Shown in pieces: positions 1 through 8,866 of a DNA stretch of 64,000 bases. The position numbers and the translations under genes are program-made. How positions within the stretch are numbered: position 1 is the stretch's first letter; each line of letters opens with the position of its first letter. The DNA comes from Terriglobia bacterium (GTDB lineage: Bacteria; Acidobacteriota; Terriglobia; Bryobacterales; UBA6623), in the NCBI GenBank assembly GCA_009838515.1, contig VXRL01000076.1:20294-84293 (forward strand), written 5' to 3'. The notes below the pieces were generated by a model. The model searched no databases, was not told the DNA's origin, and worked only from the letters and a program-made list of their open reading frames with translations.

Positions 1-1
1 G

Positions 2-631
2 GATCCCGAAAGCTCGAGGTTCTCGCTTTGGTTGGCCTTGGCCATGGGACGGCGCGCCGAAAGGATGACCGGGTTGCGGAAGCTTGCGGCGGCGCCTCTT
101 GTCCGCCGAATGCGCCGCGAAATGGAGCGCTCCATCGAGTTGGATGAAACAAACCTTGACGCCTACGACGCACTCCAGGGCTTCCATCTGGGAGCCCCCG
201 CGTTGGTTGGTGGCAGCAAGGCCGAGGCGAAGGAAATCGCAATTCGGATGCGCGCCTTCGATGCGGCGCGGGGCGCGGAGGCTCTGGGCATGTATTACGA
301 GGCCATGGGCGAGTTCGATGCCGCCGGCGAGCAGTTCGAGGAAGCAAGGAGACTGAATCCGGAAGGCATAAGGCCCTTGTTGAAGCAGGCCGCCTTCCTT
401 GCCCGGCGCGGCAAGCACGAGGAAAGCGACGAACTCTTCGACTTGGCATTCTCGCGCGATCCGGACGAGCCCAAGGTCTGGCGGGCCGCAGCGACGGCGT
501 GGATCCTCGCCAAGCGGAAATCCCGCTATCCGGAAGCGCGCGAGCTGGCCGAACGATATCTTGAGACGCCGGATCGAGAGCCTAACCCGGACCCGAAATC
601 CGAGGTGCGGGATCTGCTCAAGAAGCTGTGA
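2..631 (+). CDS. TPR-repeat protein, C-terminal part (runs off the left edge)
   Basis: The reading frame is open from the first bases of the window, so the true start lies upstream and the ATG at 32 need not be the start. About 209 residues are visible, highly helical and rich in Ala, Glu and Arg. A clear tetratricopeptide unit reads YYEAMGEFDAAGEQFEEA and is followed by another around GKHEESDELFDLAF; an earlier stretch SIELDETNLDAYDAL looks like a weaker unit. TPR arrays are protein-protein interaction scaffolds; the partner cannot be told. No membrane segment is visible in this part. The gene converges on the minus-strand sulfatase operon with a 139-base gap. Assignment to the TPR class is confident; function is unknown. 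Confidence 0.75.
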   Translation, partial: DPESSRFSLWLALAMGRRAERMTGLRKLAAAPLVRRMRREMERSIELDETNLDAYDALQGFHLGAPALVGGSKAEAKEIAIRMRAFDAARGAEALGMYYEAMGEFDAAGEQFEEARRLNPEGIRPLLKQAAFLARRGKHEESDELFDLAFSRDPDEPKVWRAAATAWILAKRKSRYPEARELAERYLETPDREPNPDPKSEVRDLLKKL

Positions 632-770
632 TCGCTGGTCTGGCGTGCGCTCGGCGAACTGTAGAGCGTCGGCGACACTGACCTAGCTGCCGTCGAGGTC
701 GGCGATTGCTTCCGGAATCGGTATTCCCGCGGCTTTCCGGGGCACGAGATCTACTTGCTCTGCGACCCTC

Positions 771-2255
771 TCATCGCGCGGGTCCCTGCCTGGAACGAAT
801 CCGTTCGCGTAGAGTCTGATCCATCTTGGACCGTAGCCGGTCGCGCGCCTCGGCATAGTCGTCGGATCCGATCAAGTTCCGCTGTTCGACGAGAAAACTG
901 CCGTTGCGCTTGGCGCTAGCTTCCAAGCCGTAGTCGTAGAGCTCTTCCGCCAGCACCTTACGGCTGAGCCAGTCGATCCAGCGCGTATAACGCTGGGTCG
1001 CCGTGCGAATGGAGTACCCCATGATTTCTGGCGCGCTCGGCTCGAACGGCCGAGAGAACTGGCTCAGCACAAGGTCTCGGCCGGCGGCGCCGGGATCGCC
1101 TAGAGCCGCCGCGAAGCTGCGCCCGTCGAGACCTCCAGGCGGCGTAAGGCCCGCTAGCTCAGCGAGCGTCGGATAGATGTCGACATACTCGGTCAGGGCG
1201 TCCGTGCCGACGCCCGGCTTTGCCATCCCAGGCGTGCGAACCATCAACGGGACATGCGTGTCGAGCTCGAAGTTCGTGTCCTTGCACCAGTGTCCGGCTT
1301 CGCCGAGCGAGTAACCGTGATCGCCCCACAGCACGACGATCGTGTTGTCCTGCAGCCCCAACCGATCGAGTGCGCGCAAGAGCTTTCCGACCTGTGCGTC
1401 GGCGTAGCTGACGCAGGCATAGTAGCCGTGGCGCAGCTCGCGCGCCTGCTCGGCCGAGACGCGCTCATCCTTGGGGACGTCTCGATAGCCGCCCATCTCG
1501 AGGTGATCGGGATACGCGAAGTCGGGTGCCCCGATCGTGCGCTTGTCCGAGAAGCCGGGCTCGAAGACCTTCGGGTCGTACAGGTCCCAGTAGGACTTGG
1601 GCGCGTTGAACGGCAGGTGCGGCTTGAAGAAGCCCACGGCGAGGAAGAATGGCTGCTCCGAACGGCTCAGTTTCTCTAGGGTTTCCACGGCGAGCTTGGC
1701 CAGCTTGCCGTCCCTGTACCCTTCATCGGGGACGTCAGCCCTCTCGAACGCCGTGCCTTTGCCTTGGTTGTTCCCGTTCTCGGGCAAGGCGTAGTTGTTC
1801 CAGCCATCGAGATTGAGGACTTCGGGCGCGGACCACGACTGCGGGTCCAGCTCCTTGCGATTGCCGCTAAAGATCTTGCCGAGCCCTTCGGCGTGATAGC
1901 CGCTGTTCTTGAACAATTGCGGCAGCGTGACCAGATCCGGATACTTGTCGCGAAAGCGGTTGCGATTGTGCCAGACCCCGGTGTTATCGGGCAGGCGCCC
2001 GGTGAGGATCGCCGTCCGCGAGGGACCGCAGACGGACTGCATGCAGTACGCCCGATTGAACTGGCGAGCCGTGCTGGACAGGCGATCGATGTTCGGGGTC
2101 TTGGCTATTGGGTCGCCGTAGCAACCCAGCGATGGCCTCAGGTCGTCGATAGCGATAAAGAGAACGTTCGGCTTGCCGGCGGCAAGCGCGCTCACAGGAG
2201 CGAGCAAGAGGGTTAGGAGAGCGCGATAGAAGGCGAATCCTGACATCGGGCCCAT
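771..2255 (-). CDS. Secreted sulfatase, iduronate-2-sulfatase-like
   Basis: About 494 residues. The N-terminus is a signal peptide (hydrophobic run FYRALLTLLLAPVSALAAG). It is followed by the alkaline-phosphatase-superfamily start PNVLFIAIDDL, whose Asp-Asp pair binds calcium. The formylglycine motif is CGPSR at residues 76-80, where the Cys is oxidised to the catalytic aldehyde. A later WGDHGYSLGE block gives further metal and sulfate ligands. The layout (TPNIDRL, then CMQSVCGPSRTAILTGRLP) matches iduronate-2-sulfatase and related exo-sulfatases, so the likely role is removing sulfate esters from a glycan in the periplasm or outside the cell. The start at 2255 lies 4 bases after the stop of the upstream gene; an in-frame ATG at 2246 is an alternative. 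Last gene of a three-gene minus-strand operon. Exact substrate unknown. Confidence 0.9.
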   Translation of the reverse strand: MGPMSGFAFYRALLTLLLAPVSALAAGKPNVLFIAIDDLRPSLGCYGDPIAKTPNIDRLSSTARQFNRAYCMQSVCGPSRTAILTGRLPDNTGVWHNRNRFRDKYPDLVTLPQLFKNSGYHAEGLGKIFSGNRKELDPQSWSAPEVLNLDGWNNYALPENGNNQGKGTAFERADVPDEGYRDGKLAKLAVETLEKLSRSEQPFFLAVGFFKPHLPFNAPKSYWDLYDPKVFEPGFSDKRTIGAPDFAYPDHLEMGGYRDVPKDERVSAEQARELRHGYYACVSYADAQVGKLLRALDRLGLQDNTIVVLWGDHGYSLGEAGHWCKDTNFELDTHVPLMVRTPGMAKPGVGTDALTEYVDIYPTLAELAGLTPPGGLDGRSFAAALGDPGAAGRDLVLSQFSRPFEPSAPEIMGYSIRTATQRYTRWIDWLSRKVLAEELYDYGLEASAKRNGSFLVEQRNLIGSDDYAEARDRLRSKMDQTLRERIRSRQGPAR

Positions 2256-2259
2256 CCGG

Positions 2260-3738
2260 CTAGTGCGACTCCGTGCCTGCGAAAAAGTAGCTCGGGTAAT
2301 TCCAGCCGCGCTGGCGGGCTCCTGGCTTCGAGTCGATCTGCGCTTCGGCCTTGAGCCGCTCGAGATTGCGGTCGTCGAGCAAGGGATCGTTCGTCTCCTT
2401 GCGCCACCTCGCGAGTTCCCGCTGCAACTCGTGCAAGATGCTCGCGTACGCCGAATCGTCCGCCAAGTTGCGGAATTCGAAGGGGTCCGATTCCAGGTCG
2501 TACAGCTCGAAGCGGGGTGGACGCTCCATCGTGCGGTAGGCTTTGCGGACGTCCGGCGGGGTTGACTCAATCGCTGCGGGCAAGCTGCCTTCGATGTGAT
2601 GCAGCGTGAAGTCGTATCCCGGATTGATCTCACCGGGCAGTAGGCTTTCGATCAGCTTGTAGCGGTCGTTTCTCACCGAGCGTTGCGGATAGAAGTTCGG
2701 CTTCGCGGCGTGGGCATGGTACTCGGCGAACAGGTAGCGCCGCCACGCGGGTTTCTTGCCTTCGATCAAATCGATCAGCGAGGCGCCGGGAAGGCCGCCG
2801 GGAGACTGGGCTCCGGCCGCCGCGAGGAACGTGGGCATCAGGTCGACGGTCGAAACAAGCTCGCTGCGTGCTTGCCCGGCCTTGGCCCGGTCCGGCCAGC
2901 GCACGATCAGGGGAATGCGCAGCCCCCCTTCGAAACAGGTTCGCTTGCCCCGGATGAAATCCGCGCCGTGGTCGCCCAAGTACACGACCAGGGTGTTGTC
3001 GGCCTTGCCTGAGCGATCGAGTGCCGCCAGCAAGTCGCCCACCAGAACGTCGAGGCGCTCCATGCTGTTGTAGTGGCCGGCGCTTAGCTGACGCAGTTTC
3101 GCTCCGTCGAGGCCCAGATAGGCGAGCGGCTGCACGTCCGACGCATCGAGAGGCTTCTCCGGCAGCCCCTCGGCTTGCCGCAGCCACGGCCGGTGCGCAT
3201 CCGGGTAGTTCACGCTCAGGAAGAACGGTTGGCCGGAGGCGCCGAAGAAGGACTCCGCGTGCTTGGCGTAATCGGCTAGGTTCTTTCGCTGGAAGTTGGC
3301 GGTCGGAATCGCCTTGAAGTCGAACGGAAAGGCGGACTCGGGGTTCACGTGTAGCTTGCCGATAAGCCCCGTGCGATAGCCTGCTTCCTTGAGGCTGCGC
3401 GCCATATTCGGGGTGTCTTCCCGGTACATCCGGAATCCCCACGTCGCCAGGCCCAGCTGCCCATTCTGATGCGGGTATAGGCCCGTCAGGAAGCTCGCTC
3501 GCGAAGGGCTGCACCCGGCTTGCGCGACGAAGGCTCGATCGAACCGAACGCCTTCTGCAGCCAGCCGGTCGAGGTTCGGCGTGCGTGCGTAGGGATCGCC
3601 GTAGGTTCCAAGCTCGGGACCGTTGTCCTCGGAGACGATTAGGAGGATATTGGGCTGTCCGGCTCCCGAGCAGGTTGGAGCCAAGCCTACCAGAGTCGCG
3701 AGCGAAAGGGTCAGGAGTCCGAATCGATTCATAGCCAT
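2260..3738 (-). CDS. Secreted sulfatase, N-sulfoglucosamine sulfohydrolase-like
   Basis: 492 residues with a signal peptide (NRFGLLTLSLATLVGLAPTC). The metal-binding opening is NILLIVSEDNGPELGTYG, with Glu-Asp in place of the usual Asp-Asp, a pattern seen in heparan N-sulfatase (SGSH)-type enzymes. The formylglycine motif CSPSR is at residues 76-80 and is followed by ASFLTGLYPHQNGQ, also typical of that group. A YLGDHGADFIRGKRT block supplies later ligands. It should hydrolyse N- or O-sulfate groups from sulfated sugars outside the cytoplasm. It sits 5 bases after the phosphatase-like gene and 4 bases before the iduronate-sulfatase-like gene, so the three are probably co-transcribed. A second in-frame ATG at 3732 is possible. 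The substrate (sulfated amino sugar or other glycan) is inferred from family resemblance only. Confidence 0.9.
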   Translation of the reverse strand: MAMNRFGLLTLSLATLVGLAPTCSGAGQPNILLIVSEDNGPELGTYGDPYARTPNLDRLAAEGVRFDRAFVAQAGCSPSRASFLTGLYPHQNGQLGLATWGFRMYREDTPNMARSLKEAGYRTGLIGKLHVNPESAFPFDFKAIPTANFQRKNLADYAKHAESFFGASGQPFFLSVNYPDAHRPWLRQAEGLPEKPLDASDVQPLAYLGLDGAKLRQLSAGHYNSMERLDVLVGDLLAALDRSGKADNTLVVYLGDHGADFIRGKRTCFEGGLRIPLIVRWPDRAKAGQARSELVSTVDLMPTFLAAAGAQSPGGLPGASLIDLIEGKKPAWRRYLFAEYHAHAAKPNFYPQRSVRNDRYKLIESLLPGEINPGYDFTLHHIEGSLPAAIESTPPDVRKAYRTMERPPRFELYDLESDPFEFRNLADDSAYASILHELQRELARWRKETNDPLLDDRNLERLKAEAQIDSKPGARQRGWNYPSYFFAGTESH

Positions 3739-3743
3739 TGTTT

Positions 3744-4562
3744 TCAGTCAGGTTGATCCGTTCGAAGGCCGAGTCGTACCCACATGGGCGAGTGATCGCT
3801 CAACTTCAACTCCTCACGCCACTCATGGTAATAGCCGCTATCCAAGACTTCGAAATGCCTTGAGACGAAGGTATGGTCGAAACATCGCGTGCCCCAGGTG
3901 ACCAGAGTGGGTGTCTGAAACCCGTGACGGTCACGATAAGCGTCCCGCAGACCGTGCTGTGACTCGCCATCGATGACCGAGAGCACAGCTTCAGCCCACT
4001 CGATGCGTGGGCGCTCGTCGCCGAACCGGTCACGCCAGCGCCCGGTGTGCATTCCCCTGGCTCGTGATCTCTCTGCAAAAGTCACGATTTGCCCCGACTT
4101 GTGGAATAGCTTCGGCTCGTTGAAATCGCCGGTCAGAATCCGCGGCGAATCGATTGCTCGGCGCAGCTCTGTGGCTAGGACGTGAAAGGTGTCGATCTTC
4201 CTCCAGCCGTTTCCGGAACCGTTAGGGACGTGCGCGGTGAACACGTCGATATCTCCCTCGCCAGGCACAGAGACTGTGACCCGCCCCAGCGACTCGGGGT
4301 AAGGTGCTTCGCGTGGCCTGCCGATGTCGTTGGGAGTCAGCTTCCAGCGACTCGCGATGAGGCACTGGTGCGACAAGGCCAAGGCGTTATCGCCGCTCCA
4401 ATAGTGGTGGCCAAGGCCGATGTCCTTGAGGTGGTCGACCCACTCATTGGCAAGGTTTCGCGTCACCTCCTGCAAGGTGACGATATCTGGTCCTACAGAT
4501 TCGATCTTCGCAGCGCGGTCGCCGGGTCGGCGACGGTTGACGTTCCAAGAGAGGAGCAGCAT
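3744..4562 (-). CDS. Endonuclease/exonuclease/phosphatase (EEP) family protein
   Basis: 272 residues. The EEP fold is recognisable from LLLSWNVNRRRPGDRAAKI at the N-terminus (Asn of the WNVN motif), then DIVTLQEV (catalytic Glu binding Mg), TAHVPNGSGN in the middle, TGDFNEPK (Asp-x-Asn motif) and LKLSDHSPMWVRL near the C-terminus (Asp-His pair). All the hallmark residues of a Mg-dependent phosphodiesterase or phosphatase are present. No signal peptide is visible, unlike its two operon partners. The family includes DNA-repair nucleases, sphingomyelinases and phosphatases, and the substrate cannot be chosen here. It is the promoter-proximal gene of the operon leading into two sulfatases, which may be coincidental. 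Confidence 0.85.
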   Translation of the reverse strand: MLLLSWNVNRRRPGDRAAKIESVGPDIVTLQEVTRNLANEWVDHLKDIGLGHHYWSGDNALALSHQCLIASRWKLTPNDIGRPREAPYPESLGRVTVSVPGEGDIDVFTAHVPNGSGNGWRKIDTFHVLATELRRAIDSPRILTGDFNEPKLFHKSGQIVTFAERSRARGMHTGRWRDRFGDERPRIEWAEAVLSVIDGESQHGLRDAYRDRHGFQTPTLVTWGTRCFDHTFVSRHFEVLDSGYYHEWREELKLSDHSPMWVRLGLRTDQPD

Positions 4563-4919
4563 AGGGGTTTACAGCACAGACGGAGTGGTCTACGATCGCG
4601 CTTCCCGGCAGCGTCAGCCAGCGCTCCTATGGTACTGAGGGACCGCTGTGGGGAAGGGCAAGCGAGTCATGTGCGCCACGCCACCGAGGTGTCAACGCAG
4701 ATGAGAAACGGCGTGACCGGATCATGTCGTGGCAGGTTCCTCCGCGCTCAGCGGGGGCTTGAGCTGCCATCCGGTCTCATATGACGAAGCAGGCCCGACC
4801 GCTGCATAAACCAGTCCAAGCACGAAGGTACGAGTAGCATGGCGTGGTAGGCTGCCGGTTAGAATGAGACCGTCTGGACGGAGACGTCGCATACAGGCAT
4901 ATGGCAGGGAGAACAAAGC
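4563..4919. other. Intergenic region, 357 bases, no gene seen
   Basis: Divergent spacer between the EEP operon (minus) and the hicB-hicA module (plus). I see no reading frame with protein-like composition and no strong hairpin. It must contain the promoters of both units. Immediately before hicB, AGGGAG lies about 9 bases upstream of the ATG and acts as a plausible ribosome binding site. Confidence 0.5.
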
Positions 4920-5216
4920 ATGAAGGTCAAGATTCTCGCTATCGTTGAGCGGGATGGCGACAGATTCCATGCATACTGTCCAGCCTTCGATGGACTGCAC
5001 ATGGATGGAAGCACCGAAGAAGAGGCTCTGCAACGCACGATCGATGGATTGAAATGGTACTTGGATTCCTTGCAAAGACATGACGACCCTCTGCCTATAG
5101 GGCCGGACTGCGTCATCGTGGACGACCAGCCTAGAATCCAGAGCCCTGAGATCCCACCAGATGCACTGGTTCGCTCTTTGGAGGTTCAATGGGCTCCGTC
5201 AGCCGTTCAGCCTTAG
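4920..5216 (+). CDS. hicB: HicB-family antitoxin
   Basis: 98 residues. The N-terminal strand-helix pattern (VKILAIVERDGDRFHAYCPA, then HMDGSTEEEALQRTIDGLKWYLDSL) is the HicB fold: a partial RNase-H-like domain that neutralises the HicA mRNA interferase. The C-terminus (from about residue 60) is short and shows no obvious ribbon-helix-helix or HTH domain. A good Shine-Dalgarno sequence (AGGGAG) precedes the start. The 3' end overlaps the start of the hicA-like reading frame by 28 bases, indicating translational coupling. Gene order is hicB then hicA, the reverse of the E. coli arrangement but common elsewhere. Because the adjacent toxin frame is broken, the antitoxin may now be an orphan. Confidence 0.75.
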   Translation: MKVKILAIVERDGDRFHAYCPAFDGLHMDGSTEEEALQRTIDGLKWYLDSLQRHDDPLPIGPDCVIVDDQPRIQSPEIPPDALVRSLEVQWAPSAVQP

Positions 5217-5460
5217 TGCAGTTAAAGGACAAGACTGCAGCCGATTGGATCAAGGCATAAAGAGGGATGGTTGGACGGAAGAAGCGCGATCGGGAGAGAC
5301 ACGAGGATTTGTGAAGCAGTCCATCGACGGCACTGGACGAAAGCGGGTGGTGATTCACTTTCACCCGAAGAAGCAGTATGGTCCTAGACTAATCCGATAT
5401 CTCGTCAGGGACATCGGTTGGAGTGACGAAGACTTGCGTCGGCTAGAGATGATCCAGTAG
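5189..5460 (+). pseudogene. hicA: HicA-like toxin, single-base frameshift
   Basis: An ATG at 5189 opens a frame reading MGSVSRSALVQLKDK and then TAADWIKA before a stop at 5258-5260. The homologous continuation is in another frame: KRDGWTEEARSGETRGFVK, then RVVIHFHPKKQYGPRL and DIGWSDEDLRRL, ending at 5460. Joining the two gives a normal HicA (YcfA-type) mRNA interferase of about 90 residues, with the expected Gly-Trp motif and the catalytic His in the VIHFHPKK strand. The junction lacks exactly one base near 5257 (GCA-TA-AAG where GCA-TNA-AAG is expected). Either the toxin has been inactivated or there is a one-base sequencing or assembly error. HicA is a double-stranded-RNA-binding-fold ribonuclease that cleaves mRNA. 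Its partner is the overlapping hicB. Confidence 0.65.
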
Positions 5461-5746
5461 CAGTTCCGGTTTTGGCCCCATCGCAGATATCGCCGAGGCT
5501 CCTAGATCCGCTGTTGAAGACAAGAGTCTCTGAGCCAGATACTGTTGGCCAGGACTGGAGAACTCACCACGGAAGCGATTCGATCCGCGCTGCTCACACC
5601 TGTAGGTTCATATCTCAACTTGCGACAGCAACGTCCTGCATGTCACGTGACCCATTCGATTCGCTTGACTGTAGTAGCAAGCTTCACTACGATTCGGGAG
5701 TTGCAGCACGAGCCCGACGATAGCGGGCACTGCATGCGGCTCCCCA

Positions 5747-7372
5747 ATGAAGCGCCTCACTTCCTCCCGGATTCTTCCACATGAGGGTGGCACCCTGTCG
5801 GTCAAGAGCGTGACGGCAGCGCTGGTGGGTGCGCTCGTATTCGGCTCCCTGCTGATCGCGCAGCGCAAGCCCTCGTTCGAGCCCCCGCCACCCTCGAAGA
5901 AACCGACCGTCCAGGGCACGAAGATCCCGGAAGATCGTTTCGGCATCGCCTACGACGACGTCTTCCATCAGATGCACTACGACCAGCCCCTGCGGCCGCA
6001 GGTGCACTACACCCCGATCACCGGGCAGATTGGGGACGCCACCGGGCTGATTCTCTACAGGGGCGTCTACCACCTGTTCTACATGTACGACGAGTGGTCC
6101 AGAAGTCGGAGGTTCAACAAGAGCTGGGGCCACGCCGTCAGCAGCGATTTGGTCTTCTGGGAGCAGCGACCGCAGATCCTCAACACGCGCCTAGACAATG
6201 CACCCGGAAGCGGAAGCGGAATCGTCGACTGGAACAACACGCTCGGGTTGCAGTCGGGAGTGGAGAAGACGCTGGTGGTCTTCTATACCGACTACGGCCG
6301 AGGCACTTCCATCGCCTTCAGCCGCGACGCGGGCAAGACTTGGATTCGCCACAAGGACAACCCCGTCATCCCGAGGCATGAGGCCAGGAATGATCGGGAT
6401 GCGAAGGTCTTCTGGTATAAGCCGGACCAATCTTGGCGGTTGATTCTCTATGAGAGGCTCGGCTTCACGTTCTACAAGTCGCACGACCTGCTGAACTGGG
6501 AACGGCTCAGCAGGTTAGAGGGATTTCACGAGTGCCCTGACTTTCTCGAAATCCCGGTCGACGGAGACGAGAAGAACAAGAAGTGGGTGCTAATCGACGG
6601 CGACGGCTCCTACCGAATCGGCGATTTCGACGGCACGAGCTTCACGTCCTCCATGGAGAATACCTACGCCAACCGAGGCGTGGCCCGCGATGCTTGGAAC
6701 GGAGCGGACCGCGAGCTCTACGCCACGCAGGCCTGGAGCCACTCGTACGAGGGCGACGGACCCTTCTATCAGATGGGCTTCATGCACTTGCCGCACGGAG
6801 CGGACCACGACCGCACCTGGAGCCAGCAGCAGATCTTCCCGGTGGAGCTGACGCTGGAGACGATCGGCGGCGACGTCCGCCTGTGCCGCAATCCGATCAA
6901 CGCGATCAAGCAACTGCGATACGATTCGCATCTCTGGAATGAGCGGGAAGTTCGGCCTGGAGACAACCCCCTCGCCGAGTTGGACGGCGACGTGTTCGAA
7001 ATCATCGCCGAGATTGAACCGGGTCATGCAAAGCAGGTCGGCTTTCGCATCAGGGGTAAAGCCCTGACCTACTCGGTCACGGATGAGCGGCTGACCTTCA
7101 TGGAATCGGACGCATCCCTGCCCATGGCGGACGGAACAGTCAAGCTGCGCATGATCGTGGACCGGGGCTCTGTCGAGGTCTACGCCAATCAAGGCGAAAT
7201 CACCTTCACGAAGCTCTTCTACCCGGATCCTTCGAACATGGACCTAGAACTCTTCTCCGAGGGAGGAACCGCCAGAATCAGAGCGATGGAGGCCTATCGC
7301 CTCCAGTCCATCTGGTTGAAGCGCGAACAAGAGCTGGGCTACTTTAGAGACTCAGCGAACCGCAAGGAGTAG
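5747..7372 (+). CDS. Secreted glycoside hydrolase family 32 (fructan hydrolase-like)
   Basis: 541 residues from the first ATG; the signal peptide VTAALVGALVFGSLL begins only at about residue 22, so the true start may be internal. The five-bladed propeller of GH32 is indicated by RPQVHYTPITG followed by GDATG (nucleophile Asp97; the family norm is NDPNG), RDAKVFWY (Arg217-Asp218, normally RDP) and HECPDFLEIP (acid/base Glu262). A C-terminal beta-sandwich follows from about residue 400, with VDRGSVEVYANQGE, the usual GH32C signature. All three catalytic acidic residues remain although two motifs are degenerate. The family cleaves beta-fructosides such as levan, inulin or sucrose. It is followed 8 bases later by a sulfatase and then another one, so the natural substrate may be a sulfated fructose-containing polysaccharide (inference). 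Confidence 0.85.
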   Translation: MKRLTSSRILPHEGGTLSVKSVTAALVGALVFGSLLIAQRKPSFEPPPPSKKPTVQGTKIPEDRFGIAYDDVFHQMHYDQPLRPQVHYTPITGQIGDATGLILYRGVYHLFYMYDEWSRSRRFNKSWGHAVSSDLVFWEQRPQILNTRLDNAPGSGSGIVDWNNTLGLQSGVEKTLVVFYTDYGRGTSIAFSRDAGKTWIRHKDNPVIPRHEARNDRDAKVFWYKPDQSWRLILYERLGFTFYKSHDLLNWERLSRLEGFHECPDFLEIPVDGDEKNKKWVLIDGDGSYRIGDFDGTSFTSSMENTYANRGVARDAWNGADRELYATQAWSHSYEGDGPFYQMGFMHLPHGADHDRTWSQQQIFPVELTLETIGGDVRLCRNPINAIKQLRYDSHLWNEREVRPGDNPLAELDGDVFEIIAEIEPGHAKQVGFRIRGKALTYSVTDERLTFMESDASLPMADGTVKLRMIVDRGSVEVYANQGEITFTKLFYPDPSNMDLELFSEGGTARIRAMEAYRLQSIWLKREQELGYFRDSANRKE

Positions 7373-7380
7373 CCCCGCCC

Positions 7381-8832
7381 ATGCTCGACCGTCGCCGCTT
7401 TCTCGGACTCTCCGCCGCCGCGCTGGCGTCACAAGCGTGTTCTCCAATGTCCGAGTCTACGGCCGAGCCCGCTCCGCCGAACGTGCTCTTCCTGGCTGTG
7501 GATGACCTCAACACTTGGCTGGGCTGCATGGAGGGCCACCCCCAGGCGAAGACACCCAACATCGATCGCCTTGCAGCCCGCTCGGTCGTGTTTCACAACG
7601 CGCACTGCCAAGCGCCGATCTGCGGACCCTCGCGGGCGAGCCTGATGTCCGGCTATCTGCCGTCCACTACGGGAATCTACGGTCAGATCCGAGACCCGGA
7701 CCTGCGAGAGGCTTCGCCAGAAACCGGCTCGACGCCCTTCCTTCCCGAGTGGTTTGGCCAGAACGGCTACCACACGATGGGCGTTGGCAAGCTCTTCCAC
7801 CGACACGCCCCGGAAGGTGCCTTCGCCGAGTCGGGAGGCCGTGTTGACGGCTTCGGGCCGCGGCCGCCGGAACGCTTGAAGTGGGATCGCAGGGGGACCA
7901 GCACGGACTGGGGAGCGTTCCCGGAAACCGACGAGGAGATGCCGGACTTCGGCACGGCGGAGTGGGCGGTGGAACGGCTCCAGCGCGAGCACGACAAGCC
8001 GTTTTTCCTCGGGGCCGGCTTCCTGCGCCCGCATGTGCCTTGGCATGTGCCGAAGAAGTGGTTCGACATGTTCCCGCCGGACGAGCTAGAGATGCCGCCC
8101 TACCAGCCTGGCGATCAGGGCGACGTGCCGGAGATCTCTCGTCAGCTGCATGCCTTGCCGATGATGCCGACGACGGACTGGGCGATCGAGACGGATCAGT
8201 GGAAAGATATCGTCCAGGCCTACCTGGCGTGCGTCGCCTTCGTGGATGCTCAGGTCGGCAAGGTGCTCGACGCGCTCGATGCAAGCCCTTACGCCGACAA
8301 CACTTACGTCGTGTTGTGGGGCGACCACGGTTACCACATCGGTGAAAAGAACCGCTTCGGCAAACACTCCGTCTGGGAGGAGGCGACCAGGACACCCTTG
8401 ATGATCGCCGGCCCCGGGATCGCCCCTGGCATGACTCGGAAGCCAGCCGGACTGAGCGACCTCTACCCGACGCTATTGGACCTGTGCGGGCTACCTGCGA
8501 ATCCAGCGAACGAAGGCCATAGCCTCCGCCCCCTTCTGGACGATCCGGCATCGGCCGACTGGCCGTACGTCGCCCTGACGACCTACGGCCGCAACAACCA
8601 TGGTGTCCGCGATGAGCGCTACCGCTACATCCGCTACGAGGATGGATCCGAAGAGCTCTACGATCACGAAGACGACGCCCACGAGTGGAACAACGTTGCC
8701 GCCGACCCGACCTACGAAGAAACAAGAGAACGATTGGCCGCGCATCTGCCCGAGGTCAATGTGCCGTGGTCGGAGAAGTCGGTTTACAACTACAACCAGT
8801 ACTTGACCGACCACCGAGAGCGGAACCTGTAA
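7381..8832 (+). CDS. Exported sulfatase, iduronate-2-sulfatase/choline-sulfatase-like
   Basis: 483 residues. The leader DRRRFLGLSAAALASQAC combines a twin-arginine motif with a Cys at residue 20 that could be lipidated, so the protein is probably Tat-exported. The catalytic region is PNVLFLAVDDLNTWLGC (Asp-Asp ligands) and CGPSR at residues 81-85 (formylglycine). It also has GFLRPHVPWHVPKKWFDMF, typical of iduronate-2-sulfatase-like enzymes, and LWGDHGYHIGEKNRFGKHS. AAGGAG lies 11 bases upstream of the ATG. It follows the GH32 gene by 8 bases and precedes another sulfatase by 34 bases, forming one transcription unit. It presumably removes sulfate esters from the same glycan. Activation needs a formylglycine-generating or anaerobic maturase enzyme, not present in this window. 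Confidence 0.9.
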   Translation: MLDRRRFLGLSAAALASQACSPMSESTAEPAPPNVLFLAVDDLNTWLGCMEGHPQAKTPNIDRLAARSVVFHNAHCQAPICGPSRASLMSGYLPSTTGIYGQIRDPDLREASPETGSTPFLPEWFGQNGYHTMGVGKLFHRHAPEGAFAESGGRVDGFGPRPPERLKWDRRGTSTDWGAFPETDEEMPDFGTAEWAVERLQREHDKPFFLGAGFLRPHVPWHVPKKWFDMFPPDELEMPPYQPGDQGDVPEISRQLHALPMMPTTDWAIETDQWKDIVQAYLACVAFVDAQVGKVLDALDASPYADNTYVVLWGDHGYHIGEKNRFGKHSVWEEATRTPLMIAGPGIAPGMTRKPAGLSDLYPTLLDLCGLPANPANEGHSLRPLLDDPASADWPYVALTTYGRNNHGVRDERYRYIRYEDGSEELYDHEDDAHEWNNVAADPTYEETRERLAAHLPEVNVPWSEKSVYNYNQYLTDHRERNL

Positions 8833-8866
8833 GCCTATTCTGAGTCGCAACTGAATCGAACGAACC

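Noticed and set aside
4722..5189. 155-codon minus-strand frame over hicB
   Set aside because: Antisense to hicB, which has a proper ribosome binding site and fold pattern.
7667..8725. 352-codon minus-strand frame opposite the sulfatase
   Set aside because: Arg/Ser/Pro-rich composition and no recognisable motif; it lies fully antisense to a sulfatase with all catalytic motifs. A GC-rich shadow.
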